Of a DNA stretch of 64,000 nt, positions 35,486-45,204 are shown in pieces. The notes under the pieces are model-generated. The model was not told where the DNA came from. It ran no database searches and saw only the letters and a list, made by a program, of their open reading frames with translations. How positions within the stretch are numbered: the stretch's first letter is position 1; every line of letters begins with the position of its first letter. Position numbers and translations under genes: made by a program. This DNA is from Desulfoscipio gibsoniae DSM 7213 (GTDB taxonomy: Bacteria; Bacillota; Desulfotomaculia; Desulfotomaculales; Desulfallaceae), in contig NC_021184.1 of assembly GCF_000233715.2 (NCBI RefSeq), forward strand, positions 2,442,001-2,506,000, read 5' to 3'.

Positions 35486-38400
35486 TCAGTTTGACAAGCT
35501 ATTTACTTGCCCGGCCGCAGCGGGGTTATCTTGGTTTGCCAGGGCATCCTTTATTTTTACCCGTTCCTGGCCCAAAAAACCGGTTAACTGCTGTACCACA
35601 TCGGAATCCAGGTTAACCCAAAAGCGGCTGTCCGCCAGGGCCAGCTTTTTGTCCCGGGGAAAGTAAAGGTAAACCGGGCACTCACCGGGATGGGAGCATA
35701 AAACCATCTGTACTTTGGAAATGGTATCCATAGTAACGTCCTCAATCTTTAGGTATAGCTCTCCGTATTTGCGCAAGGTCATAGTTTCCAGCATATTAAC
35801 AATAACCTTGACATCTTCTCCGTTAATATTAGTTACTCCCCTGGCCAGTACCGGGCTGTCAACTTTAAGCAACGAAGCACATTGCTGGTAGCAACGCGGA
35901 AAGATAACCAGTTCCACCGTACCGGACAAATCCTCCAGATTGGCAAAGGCCATGTTGTCACCCTTTTTTGTAGTTATTCTCTTCACCGCATTTATCATGC
36001 CCCCTACCACTACTTCGGTGCGATCCTCCAGTTCCGCCAGGGTTACTGTCTGGTGAGTGGTGTGCCTTAAAATTGTTTCCCGGTACTGCGATAGCGGGTG
36101 TCCACTAACATAAAGGCCCAGCGCCTCCTTTTCCATAACCAGTAAATCCCCGGGATCAAACTCCTCGATACTGGGCATATCCAGCGACAGCGTTTTTTTT
36201 ACATCTTCTCCCCAAAAGTCCAGCAACGATCGCTGACCGTTTTGGCGATCTTGCTGGGTAAGTTGAGCCAACCCCAACCCCGCGTCTATGGCAGCCATCA
36301 TTTGCGAACGGTGATGACCCAGGGAATCCAGAGCGCCGCTCTTAATAAGATTTTCCAGCACCCGGCGGTTGATTAACCGGGTGTCCACTCGCTGGCAAAA
36401 ATCCGCAAATGCTGTATATGGGCCGCCGCTCTCTTTAACATTAATGATGCACTTAACAGCATTTAAACCCACGTTTTTTATCGCAGCCATACCAAACCTT
36501 ATACTGCCACCCGCCACTGTAAAATCCACGCCGCTAATATTTACGTCAGGCGGCAGCACATCAATACCCATGCGGCGGCATTCCTCGATATAAAAAGAAA
36601 CTTTATCCGTATTATCCCTCACTGATGTCAAAAGCGCGGCCATAAACTCCACCGGGTAGTTGGCCTTTAAATAAGCCGTTTGGTAAGAAACCAGCGCATA
36701 AGCTGCCGAGTGGCTCTTATTAAACCCGTATCCAGCAAAGTACTCAATTAAATCAAATACCTGTCCGGCAATATTGCCGTCCACATTGTTTTTCTCCGCG
36801 CCCTCGGTAAACTGGACCCGCAGCCCGGCTAGTATTTCCGGCTTTTTCTTACCCATGGCCCGGCGCATCATGTCGGCCTCGCCCAGGGAAAATCCCGCCA
36901 GGTCACTGGCAATACGCATAACCTGCTCCTGGTAAAGAATTACACCGTAAGTATCCCTTAAGATGGGCTCCAGTATGGGGTGCAGGTAAACCACTTTTTT
37001 CTCGCCGTGTTTGTTTTTAATAAAGTCCTCCACCATGCCGCTGCCCAGCGGTCCGGGACGGTACAGGGCCACCAAGGCGATGATATCCTCAAACACCTCA
37101 GGCCTTAAATCCTTTAAGATGGCGCGCATACCACTGCTTTCCAGCTGGAACACGCCCACCCCGTCACCACGGCAGAGCAGGTCAAATGTCAGCGGGTCGT
37201 CAAGGGGTATTTCATTAATGCTTATTTTTACACCGTGGTTTTGGCCGATCATGCGCACCGCATCGGCAATCACCGTCAGGGTACGCAGCCCCAAGAAGTC
37301 CATTTTCAAGAGGCCCAGTTCCTCCACCGGATCCTTGGCAAACTGGGTAGTCAGCGGTCCGTCCGCAGCCTTATACAGCGGCAGGTAATGGGTCAGGGGT
37401 TGCCTGGTGATCACCACCCCGGCGGCATGGGTGGAAGCATGCCGGGGCATGCCCTCCAGCAGAGCAGCCATGTCAATCAGCCTTTGCACCTGACCATCCT
37501 CCCGGTATACCTGGCTCAATTCGGGGGACTCCTGCAAAGCTTTTTCAATGGTAATTTTTAAATCGTTGGGCACCAGCTTGGCAATACGGTCCACATCACC
37601 GTAAGCCATACCCAACACCCGGCCCACATCACGAATAGCTCCTTTGGCAGCCATCGTACCAAAGGTGGCAATCTGGGACACCCGGTCCGAGCCGTATTTC
37701 CTGGCCACGTACTCAATGACCTCGCCACGCCTTTCAAAGCAAAAGTCTATGTCTATATCAGGCATGGACACCCTTTCGGGATTTAAAAACCGCTCAAACA
37801 GCAAATCATACTTTAGCGGGTCAAGTTCAGTAATACCCAGCACGTAGGCCACCACGCTGCCTGCTGCCGAGCCGCGGCCCGGCCCTACCGGAATGCCCTG
37901 TTGCCTGGCGTAATGAATAAAATCCCAAACAATTAAGAAATAAGCTGAATAACCCATTTGTTTAATTACGCCCAGCTCATAATCAAGCCTTTTCCGCACT
38001 TCATCATTTATACCACCATAGCGCCAGTTGATACCCTCAAGGCACAGTTCCCGCAGGTAAGAGTCCAATGTATGCCCGTCGGGCACTTGATATTCGGGCA
38101 GGTGCAGTTTGCCGAATTCCAGTTCCACATTACAGCGATCGGCAATACGCACGGTATTCTCCATAGCCTCGCCAAGCTCGCCGAACAATCCGGCCATTTC
38201 CTGCTCACTTTTCAGGTAGAGCTCCTGAGACTGAAATTTCATGCGCCCGGGGTCATCCAGAGTCCTACCGGTCTGAATACATAGCAGTACATCCTGCATT
38301 TCAGCATGCTCCCGCAAAACATAGTGTACGTCGTTGGTGACTACCAGTGGTATACCGGATTTTTGGTGCAGCTGCAGCAGCCCACGGTTGGCGGTTCTTT

Positions 38401-38941
38401 GCTCGGCAAAACCATGGTCCTGCAGCTCCAGGTAATAATTACCTTTACCAAATATATCTACATAATCAGCCGCGCTTTGAGCCGCCTGCGCCGGGTTATC
38501 CTTTATGATATGAGAGGCCACTTCACCGGCAATACATCCGCTTAAAGCAATTAACCCCTGACTGTGGGCGGCCAGCAGCTCTTTATCCACCCGGGGCTTG
38601 TAGTAGAAGCCCTCGGTAAAAGCCAGGGAAACCAGCTTGAACAAATTTCTCAGCCCGGTATTATTCTCGGCCAGCAGCACAAGGTGATGCAGATTATCGT
38701 CCACCCGGGGCGTGCGGTCGTGCCTGGTACGCGGTGCCACGTATACCTCACAGCCTATGACCGGCTTGATATTTTGTTTTTTACAAGTCTTGTAAAAATC
38801 CACAACACCATACATAACCCCGTGGTCGGTTATAGCCAGTGAGGGCATACCCATTTGTACGGCGGTTTTTACCGCATCTTTAATCCTGGCTGCCCCGTCC
38901 AAAAGGCTATATTCAGTGTGCACATGCAGGTGGACAAACAA
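35486..38941 (-). CDS. dnaE: DNA polymerase III alpha subunit (DnaE)
   Basis: An 1151-residue C-family polymerase. The N-terminal PHP domain begins FVHLHVHTEYSLLDGAARI; the catalytic palm has GPGRGSAAGSVVAYVLG and PDIDIDFCFERRGEVIEYV with the metal-binding aspartates. An OB domain (about residues 990-1070) follows. The start is TTG 38941, after GGGGGT, where family similarity begins. Firmicutes usually also have PolC, so this may be the lagging-strand or repair polymerase. Confidence 0.95.
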   Translation of the reverse strand: MFVHLHVHTEYSLLDGAARIKDAVKTAVQMGMPSLAITDHGVMYGVVDFYKTCKKQNIKPVIGCEVYVAPRTRHDRTPRVDDNLHHLVLLAENNTGLRNLFKLVSLAFTEGFYYKPRVDKELLAAHSQGLIALSGCIAGEVASHIIKDNPAQAAQSAADYVDIFGKGNYYLELQDHGFAEQRTANRGLLQLHQKSGIPLVVTNDVHYVLREHAEMQDVLLCIQTGRTLDDPGRMKFQSQELYLKSEQEMAGLFGELGEAMENTVRIADRCNVELEFGKLHLPEYQVPDGHTLDSYLRELCLEGINWRYGGINDEVRKRLDYELGVIKQMGYSAYFLIVWDFIHYARQQGIPVGPGRGSAAGSVVAYVLGITELDPLKYDLLFERFLNPERVSMPDIDIDFCFERRGEVIEYVARKYGSDRVSQIATFGTMAAKGAIRDVGRVLGMAYGDVDRIAKLVPNDLKITIEKALQESPELSQVYREDGQVQRLIDMAALLEGMPRHASTHAAGVVITRQPLTHYLPLYKAADGPLTTQFAKDPVEELGLLKMDFLGLRTLTVIADAVRMIGQNHGVKISINEIPLDDPLTFDLLCRGDGVGVFQLESSGMRAILKDLRPEVFEDIIALVALYRPGPLGSGMVEDFIKNKHGEKKVVYLHPILEPILRDTYGVILYQEQVMRIASDLAGFSLGEADMMRRAMGKKKPEILAGLRVQFTEGAEKNNVDGNIAGQVFDLIEYFAGYGFNKSHSAAYALVSYQTAYLKANYPVEFMAALLTSVRDNTDKVSFYIEECRRMGIDVLPPDVNISGVDFTVAGGSIRFGMAAIKNVGLNAVKCIINVKESGGPYTAFADFCQRVDTRLINRRVLENLIKSGALDSLGHHRSQMMAAIDAGLGLAQLTQQDRQNGQRSLLDFWGEDVKKTLSLDMPSIEEFDPGDLLVMEKEALGLYVSGHPLSQYRETILRHTTHQTVTLAELEDRTEVVVGGMINAVKRITTKKGDNMAFANLEDLSGTVELVIFPRCYQQCASLLKVDSPVLARGVTNINGEDVKVIVNMLETMTLRKYGELYLKIEDVTMDTISKVQMVLCSHPGECPVYLYFPRDKKLALADSRFWVNLDSDVVQQLTGFLGQERVKIKDALANQDNPAAAGQVNSLSN

Positions 38942-38961
38942 TTTTCAAAACCCCCGTCTTG

Positions 38962-39028
38962 GTTAGTTTGGTTACCAGTTAGTTGGTAGTTAGTTGATTA
39001 ATTGTTTGTGGTTTGTAGTTAGTAGTTT
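38962..39028. repeat. Low-complexity GTTAGTT repeat upstream of dnaE
   Basis: A run of imperfect GTTAGTT/TAGTTAG units lies in the 113-base gap between dnaE and the methyltransferase gene. In the dnaE transcript direction it reads as AACTAAC units with almost no G. It may form part of an unstructured leader or a slipped-strand tract. Confidence 0.55.
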
Positions 39029-39054
39029 GATCTAACTCAATAACAATAACTACA

Positions 39055-39672
39055 CTATGAGTTAAACCTGATATGGTGGATATGAATTTCGTAATAAGGG
39101 AAAAAGGGATCATCTATAGTTATCGGTACCATCCAGCGCTTTTCATCCAGCGGGGCCACTGCCCCCAGTTCTTCCACAAACGCGAAACTGGCCGGCCTGC
39201 CCGGATGAGCTATTAAAAGATTTCCCCCGCCTGACGCTAACCGTGGTATTAACTCTTTTAAATATATATTTAATTTAGTGTCATAAAAAATATCCGATCC
39301 TATGACCCAGGGGAACTTCTTTGCCAACTTAAAATCACGCCAATCTCCCAGGTAGGTATAAAAATTATGCAAACCGTTACGATTGGCGTTTAGGCGCACC
39401 AGGTCCAGAGCAGATGAGTTGAAATCCGAAAAGGTAACCTGCGCTCCCTTAATGCCACAAACTATGCCCGGTAGCCCCAATCCGGCACCCAATTCCAGCA
39501 AATGGACACCATCAAAATTTATGTTTTCCCATATCCATTGCGACAGCCCGCGGGCTGCCGGCCATATCTCCGCCCAACAGGGCACTTTATCTTCATCTGT
39601 AGGGTCGGTGATTAGTTTTTCCACATCTTTGACCCCCAACAAACGCACCTGCCGCCCAGGCAGATCGAACAC
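39055..39672 (-). CDS. Class I SAM-dependent methyltransferase
   Basis: A 205-residue Rossmann methyltransferase. Motif I is LLELGAGLGLPGIV near residue 60, acidic motif II is VTFSDFNSSAL, and IGSDIFYD is motif IV. It resembles the METTL/Nnt1-like protein lysine methyltransferase group. The target is unknown. GTG 39672 is the start, after CAGGAAAAT. It lies downstream of the sigma-54 activator but is separated by a terminator. Confidence 0.8.
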   Translation of the reverse strand: MFDLPGRQVRLLGVKDVEKLITDPTDEDKVPCWAEIWPAARGLSQWIWENINFDGVHLLELGAGLGLPGIVCGIKGAQVTFSDFNSSALDLVRLNANRNGLHNFYTYLGDWRDFKLAKKFPWVIGSDIFYDTKLNIYLKELIPRLASGGGNLLIAHPGRPASFAFVEELGAVAPLDEKRWMVPITIDDPFFPYYEIHIHHIRFNS

Positions 39673-39733
39673 TATTTTCCTGGTTTCAAATGGTATTATT
39701 TTAAACCACCACCTTATTATTTTACCACCGCGA

Positions 39734-39772
39734 TAAAAATTCCCCTTGCTCTCAAGGGGAATTTTATCTTAA
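39734..39772 (-). terminator. Terminator after the sigma-54 activator
   Basis: TAAAATTCCCC-type arms (39734-39748 with 39753-39766) form a stem with AT-rich flanks that supply a T run on either strand. Confidence 0.8.
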
Positions 39773-39794
39773 AAAGATTTGTTATACAATGTTT

Positions 39795-41510
39795 TTACAG
39801 TTCTATTTGATACTGTTTAATCTTTTTATATAGCCAGGCCCGGGAGATTCCCAGCAATTTAGCAGCCTGCAGCTTATTACCGCCCGTTTTTCCCAACGCT
39901 TCCAACAGCGCCTCCCGCTCCACGTTTTCCAGCAAAGCCGGCAGTGCTTTTTCTATAAGAGGCTGTCGATATTTTTCTTTTTGTTTTAGCAAATAATGTG
40001 GTAAATGTTCCAATTCGATCACTTTTCCATCCACCAGATTAAAAGCTCTCTCAATAATGTTTTCCATTTCACGAACATTACCTGGCCAATGATACCCCAG
40101 GAATATATTGGTGACATCTTCGCTACAGCCGGTCACCTGAAGATTAAATGAGTGATTGAATTTTTCAATAAAATGGCTCACCAGAGCACCAATATCCTCT
40201 CTTCTTTCGCGCAGTGCCGGTATGTTTATATTTACGACATTGAGCCGGTAGTATAGATCCTGCCTGAATTCACCATTTTCAATCATCTCTGTCAGATCCC
40301 GGTTTGTAGCGGCAATTACTCGCACATCCACTTTTTTTGTGCTGCGTCCGCCCAGTCGCTCAATTTCCTTTTCCTGCAACACTCTGAGCATCTTGGCCTG
40401 CATGGTTAGGGGCATATCCCCTATTTCATCTAGAAATATTGTACCCCCGTGGGCCAATTCAAATTTACCGATTTGGCCGCCCTTTTTAGCACCTGTGAAA
40501 GCGCCCTCATAGTATCCAAACAGTTCGGATTCCAGCAGGTTCTCAGGTACTGCTGCGCAGTTAACCTTGATATAAGGTCCTTTGCCACGAGGTGAATGAC
40601 TGTGCAGGGCGTGGGCAAAAAGCTCCTTACCAGTACCGCTTTCCCCTGTAATCAGCACCGTGGATGGTCCTCTGGCCACCCGCCGCACAATATCCTTGAG
40701 CTGGCCAATGGATTTACCTGTGCCGATAATTTCTTTTAGCGTGTAATGTACACCCGATAAGTTTGGCTTCGTTTTATCTTGCATGCTTCGGTTAGCCAAA
40801 GCCGCCAGCTTATCCAGGTCCTGATAAACCACTTTACTTACAGCGCCTTCCACTTTACCGCCAGTAACCACCGGATAGCGGCTAAACAGCACTTTTTTAT
40901 TACCGATGCGCATGATTTTGCTTTGCTGAGCATTACCGTTAATCTTCATTAAATGAATATCGGCCTCAGGAATTATTTCCGTTATATGTTTATTTATAAT
41001 ATTCTTTGGTTCCCGGTTTAGTAATTTAGCCATAGCATGATTGATAAAATTTATATAGCCTTCACTGTTAATAGAAATATACCCTTCATTGGTATTATTA
41101 AATATTGACTCCAAAGCGTTTTTTTGATCGGTTACCTGTTTAAGCTCTTTAGCCAAATAGTGCAATTCGGTAATCTCCTGAATTACCCCAATGGCTCCCA
41201 CAATGCTGTTACCTTGAACTATGGGAGTTCTGTTCGCAACATAAAGGGCATTACCCAGCACGAATTTTCTTCCAATGTGTGCTTTGCCAGTTTTCAAAAC
41301 TTTTATTAATCCGGTATATGGAATAATTTCCGCTACCAACTTGCCCATAACCTGGTTATTGGTTAATCCGAACAATTTTTCACATGCCTGATTAAACAAA
41401 GTAATACGTCCACGATTATCAACTGCTATAATCGGGTTGGCAATACTACCAATAATATGGTTGTCATCCTTTACCGGCAATTGTTTCTTTAAACTGTTTT
41501 GCAGAGCCAT
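39795..41510 (-). CDS. Sigma-54-dependent activator with PAS domains
   Basis: A 571-residue bacterial enhancer-binding protein. Two PAS-like sensor segments (about residues 20-120 and 135-235) precede the AAA+ core with GESGTGKELFAHALH (Walker A), the sigma-54 contact GAFTGAKKGG, and GGTIFLDEIGDM (Walker B). The C-terminal Fis helix-turn-helix is GGNKLQAAKLLGISRAWLYKKIKQY. ATG 41510 follows GGGGGTGG; the upstream TTG at 41531 is less likely. Signal and targets are not evident; no ligand-specific motif stands out and the nearby genes are unrelated. Confidence 0.9.
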   Translation of the reverse strand: MALQNSLKKQLPVKDDNHIIGSIANPIIAVDNRGRITLFNQACEKLFGLTNNQVMGKLVAEIIPYTGLIKVLKTGKAHIGRKFVLGNALYVANRTPIVQGNSIVGAIGVIQEITELHYLAKELKQVTDQKNALESIFNNTNEGYISINSEGYINFINHAMAKLLNREPKNIINKHITEIIPEADIHLMKINGNAQQSKIMRIGNKKVLFSRYPVVTGGKVEGAVSKVVYQDLDKLAALANRSMQDKTKPNLSGVHYTLKEIIGTGKSIGQLKDIVRRVARGPSTVLITGESGTGKELFAHALHSHSPRGKGPYIKVNCAAVPENLLESELFGYYEGAFTGAKKGGQIGKFELAHGGTIFLDEIGDMPLTMQAKMLRVLQEKEIERLGGRSTKKVDVRVIAATNRDLTEMIENGEFRQDLYYRLNVVNINIPALRERREDIGALVSHFIEKFNHSFNLQVTGCSEDVTNIFLGYHWPGNVREMENIIERAFNLVDGKVIELEHLPHYLLKQKEKYRQPLIEKALPALLENVEREALLEALGKTGGNKLQAAKLLGISRAWLYKKIKQYQIEL

Positions 41511-41605
41511 ACTTCCACCCCCTTGTCGCAAATGTTTGACAATTAAAAAAATTCAACAAAAAAAAATAAATTCCTTCCTACAGCTCAAAATTATAAATTT
41601 CCAAT

Positions 41606-42556
41606 TTATGAATGCTTATGGTTCTTATGAACATGGTTTGCATGGCAGGAACATCCTGATCCATAGGCGGTTGTGGCGGTTTGTGTAATTTGTACCAGAT
41701 TATCAATACCAGTATCATTTCTCAACAATTCTTGATCATCTTTATTCTTTAACAAAACATTTAATGTTTTGTTTACACTATTACTGTCCAATGACTGCAC
41801 ATCCAAAGCTGATAGAGCCCTGGCCCAATCAATGGTTTCAGCAATGGAGGGTTTTTTGCGTAAATTTAAGTTAGCTCTAATATAGTTGGCTGCATTGGCA
41901 ATTTGCTCAGTTATTTTAACGCCGGCCCCGGGCACTTTAACTTGTAATATGCAGGTTTCTTTTTCAATAGAAGGAAAATCAATATAAAGATAGATGCAGC
42001 GTCTTTTCAGACCATCGGACAGTTCCCTTTCCCCGTTGCTTGTAAGTACAACTATGGGAATATGTGTTGCGTAAACAGTGCCCAACTCAGGTATGGAAAC
42101 TTGGAAGTCGGATAAAACCTCAAATAAGAAGGCCTCAAATTCCGCCTCAACCTTATCCACCTCATCAATGAGTAAAACCTTTTTTTCACTGGCCCGGATA
42201 GCCCTGAGCAATGGACGCTCCAATAAATATTCCTCACTAAATAAATTACGCTCCAGCTGTTCGCCCTGTGCATTATCCCGGGAAATTTGAATTTTGATCA
42301 ACTGGCGCTGGTAATTCCATTCATATAACGCTTTATTCTCATCCAGTCCTTCGTAGCATTGTAAACGTATCAGTTCTGTATTAAATATGGCGGCCAGCAC
42401 CTTGGCAATTTCAGTTTTTCCAACGCCGGGCGCTCCCTCCACCAGCAGAGGTTTATTGAGAGTAAGGGCCAGGTAGATGGTCACAGCCACTTCTTCTTCG
42501 CATATATAACCTTCACGTTCCAATGCCGAGCGCAATTCAGGTATAGTCATTAACAT
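41606..42556 (-). CDS. MoxR-family AAA+ ATPase with His/Cys-rich tail
   Basis: A 316-residue MoxR/CoxD-type ATPase: EGAPGVGKTEIAKVLA (Walker A), KVLLIDEVDKVEAEFE (Walker B), and LTSNGERELSDGLKRRCI (sensor). Family members help insert metals or assemble complexes, often with a VWA-domain partner, which is absent here. The last about 18 residues are unusually metal-binding in character: GSGCSCHANHVHKNHKHS. That tail suggests binding of nickel, copper or another ion. It is a single gene. Confidence 0.88.
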   Translation of the reverse strand: MLMTIPELRSALEREGYICEEEVAVTIYLALTLNKPLLVEGAPGVGKTEIAKVLAAIFNTELIRLQCYEGLDENKALYEWNYQRQLIKIQISRDNAQGEQLERNLFSEEYLLERPLLRAIRASEKKVLLIDEVDKVEAEFEAFLFEVLSDFQVSIPELGTVYATHIPIVVLTSNGERELSDGLKRRCIYLYIDFPSIEKETCILQVKVPGAGVKITEQIANAANYIRANLNLRKKPSIAETIDWARALSALDVQSLDSNSVNKTLNVLLKNKDDQELLRNDTGIDNLVQITQTATTAYGSGCSCHANHVHKNHKHS

Positions 42557-42638
42557 ATTAGGCCCCCCAATTCAAAGTTTTATTATTTAGCAAATCCAAT
42601 GTATTTGGCAAGGGTTTAGCATCCCGTTGGGAAAATCA

Positions 42639-43118
42639 TCAACCACGTTGTACAGCTGTTTGCCGAAGTCCGGGAAATCCGTTTTGCCGTAGGGCTTCGA
42701 ACAATATTACGGCCACCGAGTTAGATAGGTTTAAAGACCGGGCCTCGCTGAGCATGGGAATGCGAATACAGCGATCCATAAAACGCCGGATAATATCCTC
42801 CGGTAATCCGGCAGTTTCTTTTCCAAACACTAAAAAGTCATCCGGCCCGTATTGCACATCGGTATATACTCGCCCGGCCCGTGTTGTGGCCAGGTAAAAG
42901 CTGCAGCCAGGATAGGCTTTGAGAAAATCTGTAAAATTATCATGGTAATGGATAGTTAATAGGTGCCAGTAATCAAGACCGGCCCTTTTCAAATGTTTGT
43001 CATCAACTGAAAAACCCAGTGGCTTTACCAGGTGCAGTTCAGCACCGGTAACAGCACAAGTGCGGGCCACATTGCCTGTGTTAGCCGGTATTTCCGGTTC
43101 CACCAGCACCAAATGCAT
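42639..43118 (-). CDS. trmL: tRNA (cytidine/uridine-2'-O-)-methyltransferase TrmL
   Basis: A 159-residue SPOUT methyltransferase that modifies wobble position 34 of tRNA-Leu. Motifs are VEPEIPANTGNVARTCAVTG near the start, FGKETAGLPEDI and PMLSEARSLNLSNSVAVILFEA, forming the knotted SAM site. AAGGAG lies before ATG 43118; TTG 43127 would be too close to that site. It overlaps or abuts the end of nth, in one operon with nth and the CoA-binding gene. Confidence 0.93.
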   Translation of the reverse strand: MHLVLVEPEIPANTGNVARTCAVTGAELHLVKPLGFSVDDKHLKRAGLDYWHLLTIHYHDNFTDFLKAYPGCSFYLATTRAGRVYTDVQYGPDDFLVFGKETAGLPEDIIRRFMDRCIRIPMLSEARSLNLSNSVAVILFEALRQNGFPGLRQTAVQRG

Positions 43119-43123
43119 AATAA

Positions 43124-43770
43124 TCAATTCTCCTTACTCAAGGTTTGAGTCTGCTTTTTTGCTTTTGGGCAATACTGCGCCACTACACAATCAATACAGA
43201 TCGGATTTCGCGCCGTACAACAAGACCGCCCGAAATGTATCAACCTGTGATGCCAGATACCCCGTTCGGCCTCGGGTATCAGGTCGGTTAAATCCCTTTC
43301 CACCCTGCGGGGCGTATTACCGAAGGAAAGTCCCAATCTGCGGGCTACTCTGTAAACATGTGTATCAACGGGAAAGGTAGGTTTACCAAAGGCCAGGTTC
43401 AGTACCACATTGGCAGTTTTACGGCCTACTCCTGGCAAAGCCTCTAAATCAACAAGATTATCCGGCACTCGCCCCCCGTATCTTTCCGACAGTATTTTAC
43501 ACGTTTTAATGATGTGTAAGCTTTTGTTGCGATACAGGCCGCACCCCTTTATTTCATCTGCCAACTGCTGCTGGCTTAAAACCGCAAAATCTTGCGGTGT
43601 TTTATATTTTTCAAATAAACCGGCCGTGGTTTTATTTACCTGTTTATCAGTGCACTGGGCGGATAAAATAACAGCTATCAATAATTCAAAAGGGTTACGG
43701 AAATGCAAAGTGGGTTCGGCATGTGGAATATATTCAGCCAGCAGCTCTAGAATTTTTTTTTATTAACCAT
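43124..43770 (-). CDS. nth: Endonuclease III, frame broken at an A9 tract near the start
   Basis: The body (43124-43750) encodes Nth: the helix-hairpin-helix with LPGVGRKTANVVLNLAFG, catalytic Asp in FPVDTHVYRV, and the 4Fe-4S cysteines CCTARNPICIDCVVAQYC. ATG 43770, after GGGGAGG and one base from the upstream stop, reads MVNKKKF then a stop, because 9 A precede TTC (43753-43761). Ten A would give MVNKKKILELLAEYIPHAEPTLHF, the normal Nth N terminus. So expression needs slippage, or the copy is off, or a base is missing from the sequence. A TTG at 43708 would remove the first helix. Confidence 0.8.
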
Positions 43771-43771
43771 T

Positions 43772-44203
43772 CTAAACCTCCCCGGGCAAAAGTTTGGCAT
43801 GCTCTACTTTAATACATTTATTCATAATTACAGGGACCCCATTGGCACTACATTTTTCGGCCGCCTCATCATTAATAATACCCAATTGCATCCATACAGC
43901 GCCAGAATTAATTTTAAGCGCTTCATCCACAATGGGGGGTACTTGATCGCTGCGGCGGAATATGTTGACTATATCCACCTTTTCCGGGACGGACAATAAA
44001 TCAGGGTAAGCAGTTTCACCAAGTACTGTTTTAATCCGTGGGTTTACGGGAATAATACGGTATCCCCTAGCTTGCATATATTGGGCTACCTGGTAACTAT
44101 CCCTATGGGTTTTATGAGATAGGCCAACCACCGCAATAGTGCGGCTGTTTTGCAGTATTTCGCGTACTTGCTGATCCGTAGCAATGTTGTACATATGATT
44201 CAC
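43772..44203 (-). CDS. CoA-binding domain protein (YccU-like)
   Basis: A 143-residue Rossmann-fold protein of the CoA_binding_2 family: SRTIAVVGLSHKTHRDSYQVA near residue 20 and PVIMNKCIKVEHAK at the C terminus. It binds a CoA-type or nucleotide ligand; function is unknown. It is the first gene of a three-gene operon with nth and trmL and ends one base before the nth ATG. Confidence 0.85.
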   Translation of the reverse strand: MNHMYNIATDQQVREILQNSRTIAVVGLSHKTHRDSYQVAQYMQARGYRIIPVNPRIKTVLGETAYPDLLSVPEKVDIVNIFRRSDQVPPIVDEALKINSGAVWMQLGIINDEAAEKCSANGVPVIMNKCIKVEHAKLLPGEV

Positions 44204-44445
44204 TCCCGGTAATCATAAAAATATTTAATCTTTCTCGCATTTAAATAAATATACCTGCCTGGTTGATTAATATTTTTTCGCAATCTATATCATAAGCTAC
44301 AAAAGCATTATATTCAATAAAGGTTGTGGCAATAATAAAAAAGGCTTTGAGGATAAAACAATTATACCGCGGAAATGTTAAGTTTATTAATTTACCGCCG
44401 GTTTTTTATTTTGCTGATAATAATTTCATACAAGGAGGGCATTGC

Positions 44446-45174
44446 ATGATCGCTACTTTTACCTGGGTTCTGGGGGGCGCACTAATATTGGTGCTCCTGG
44501 CCGTTTTTTTATGGTCGGCCCATAACAAACAAAAAAAACCTGTACCTCGGCAAGTCCCGATGGTAACCCGGGAAGAATTTGCAGAAGAACTGGCTATTCC
44601 CGTGACATTTCCACCTCAACCGGCAGCAAAACCCAACATGCCTGAGATACCATGGCATTATGGTATGGATCGCATGGTACTAATGGTGCGCGATCCTAAT
44701 TGGATCTTTGCTTACTGGGAAATATCGGCCACCAAGCAGCAAGAATTCAGCAATCAGTACGGGGCCGACGCATGGAGCAGCTCTCGGTCTGTTTTGCGGG
44801 TATACGATATAACAGGTATTGATAGTTTTAACGGTGCCAATGCCAACGACTTTATGGACATTCCCATCAGTGATTATGTGGATAGCTGGCATATAGACGT
44901 AGCACGTCCCAATTCTACATTTTGTGTAGACTTGGGCAGGCTTTTTCCAGATGGTACGTTTATTACCCTGCTGCGTTCCAATATAGTGCAAACACCCAGC
45001 ATGGCCATCTCCAACTTGCTGGATGAAGAATGGATGTGGATTGAGGGAATTTATCGCACTATCACCCGCCTGCATATGGGCAGTTCCCCCATGGTGACAG
45101 AGGAGGTTGCCAGGGGTATGGGCATTATCCCTCTGGGAATAAGCTCACCCGGCCTCGGCAATAAGAAAAAATAA
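44446..45174 (+). CDS. DUF4912 protein, membrane-anchored
   Basis: A 242-residue protein with an N-terminal membrane anchor (residues about 5-27, VLGGALILVLLAVFLW) and a DUF4912 domain (DRMVLMVRDPNWIFAYWEIS, WSSSRSVLRVYDIT, VDLGRLFPDGTFITLLRS). DUF4912 genes are usually found beside GH57 alpha-glucan branching enzymes, as here, and its sequence pattern is like a carbohydrate-binding fold, so glucan binding is a fair guess. ATG 44446 follows AAGGAGGG. It is 30 bases upstream of the GH57 gene. Confidence 0.82.
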   Translation: MIATFTWVLGGALILVLLAVFLWSAHNKQKKPVPRQVPMVTREEFAEELAIPVTFPPQPAAKPNMPEIPWHYGMDRMVLMVRDPNWIFAYWEISATKQQEFSNQYGADAWSSSRSVLRVYDITGIDSFNGANANDFMDIPISDYVDSWHIDVARPNSTFCVDLGRLFPDGTFITLLRSNIVQTPSMAISNLLDEEWMWIEGIYRTITRLHMGSSPMVTEEVARGMGIIPLGISSPGLGNKKK

Positions 45175-45204
45175 TATTAGATTACAAATAAAGGAGAGTA
45201 AATT

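Noticed and set aside
38962-39028. CRISPR-like short repeats
   Set aside because: Units are short, imperfect and contiguous, without spacers or cas genes; no CRISPR array is seen in the window.
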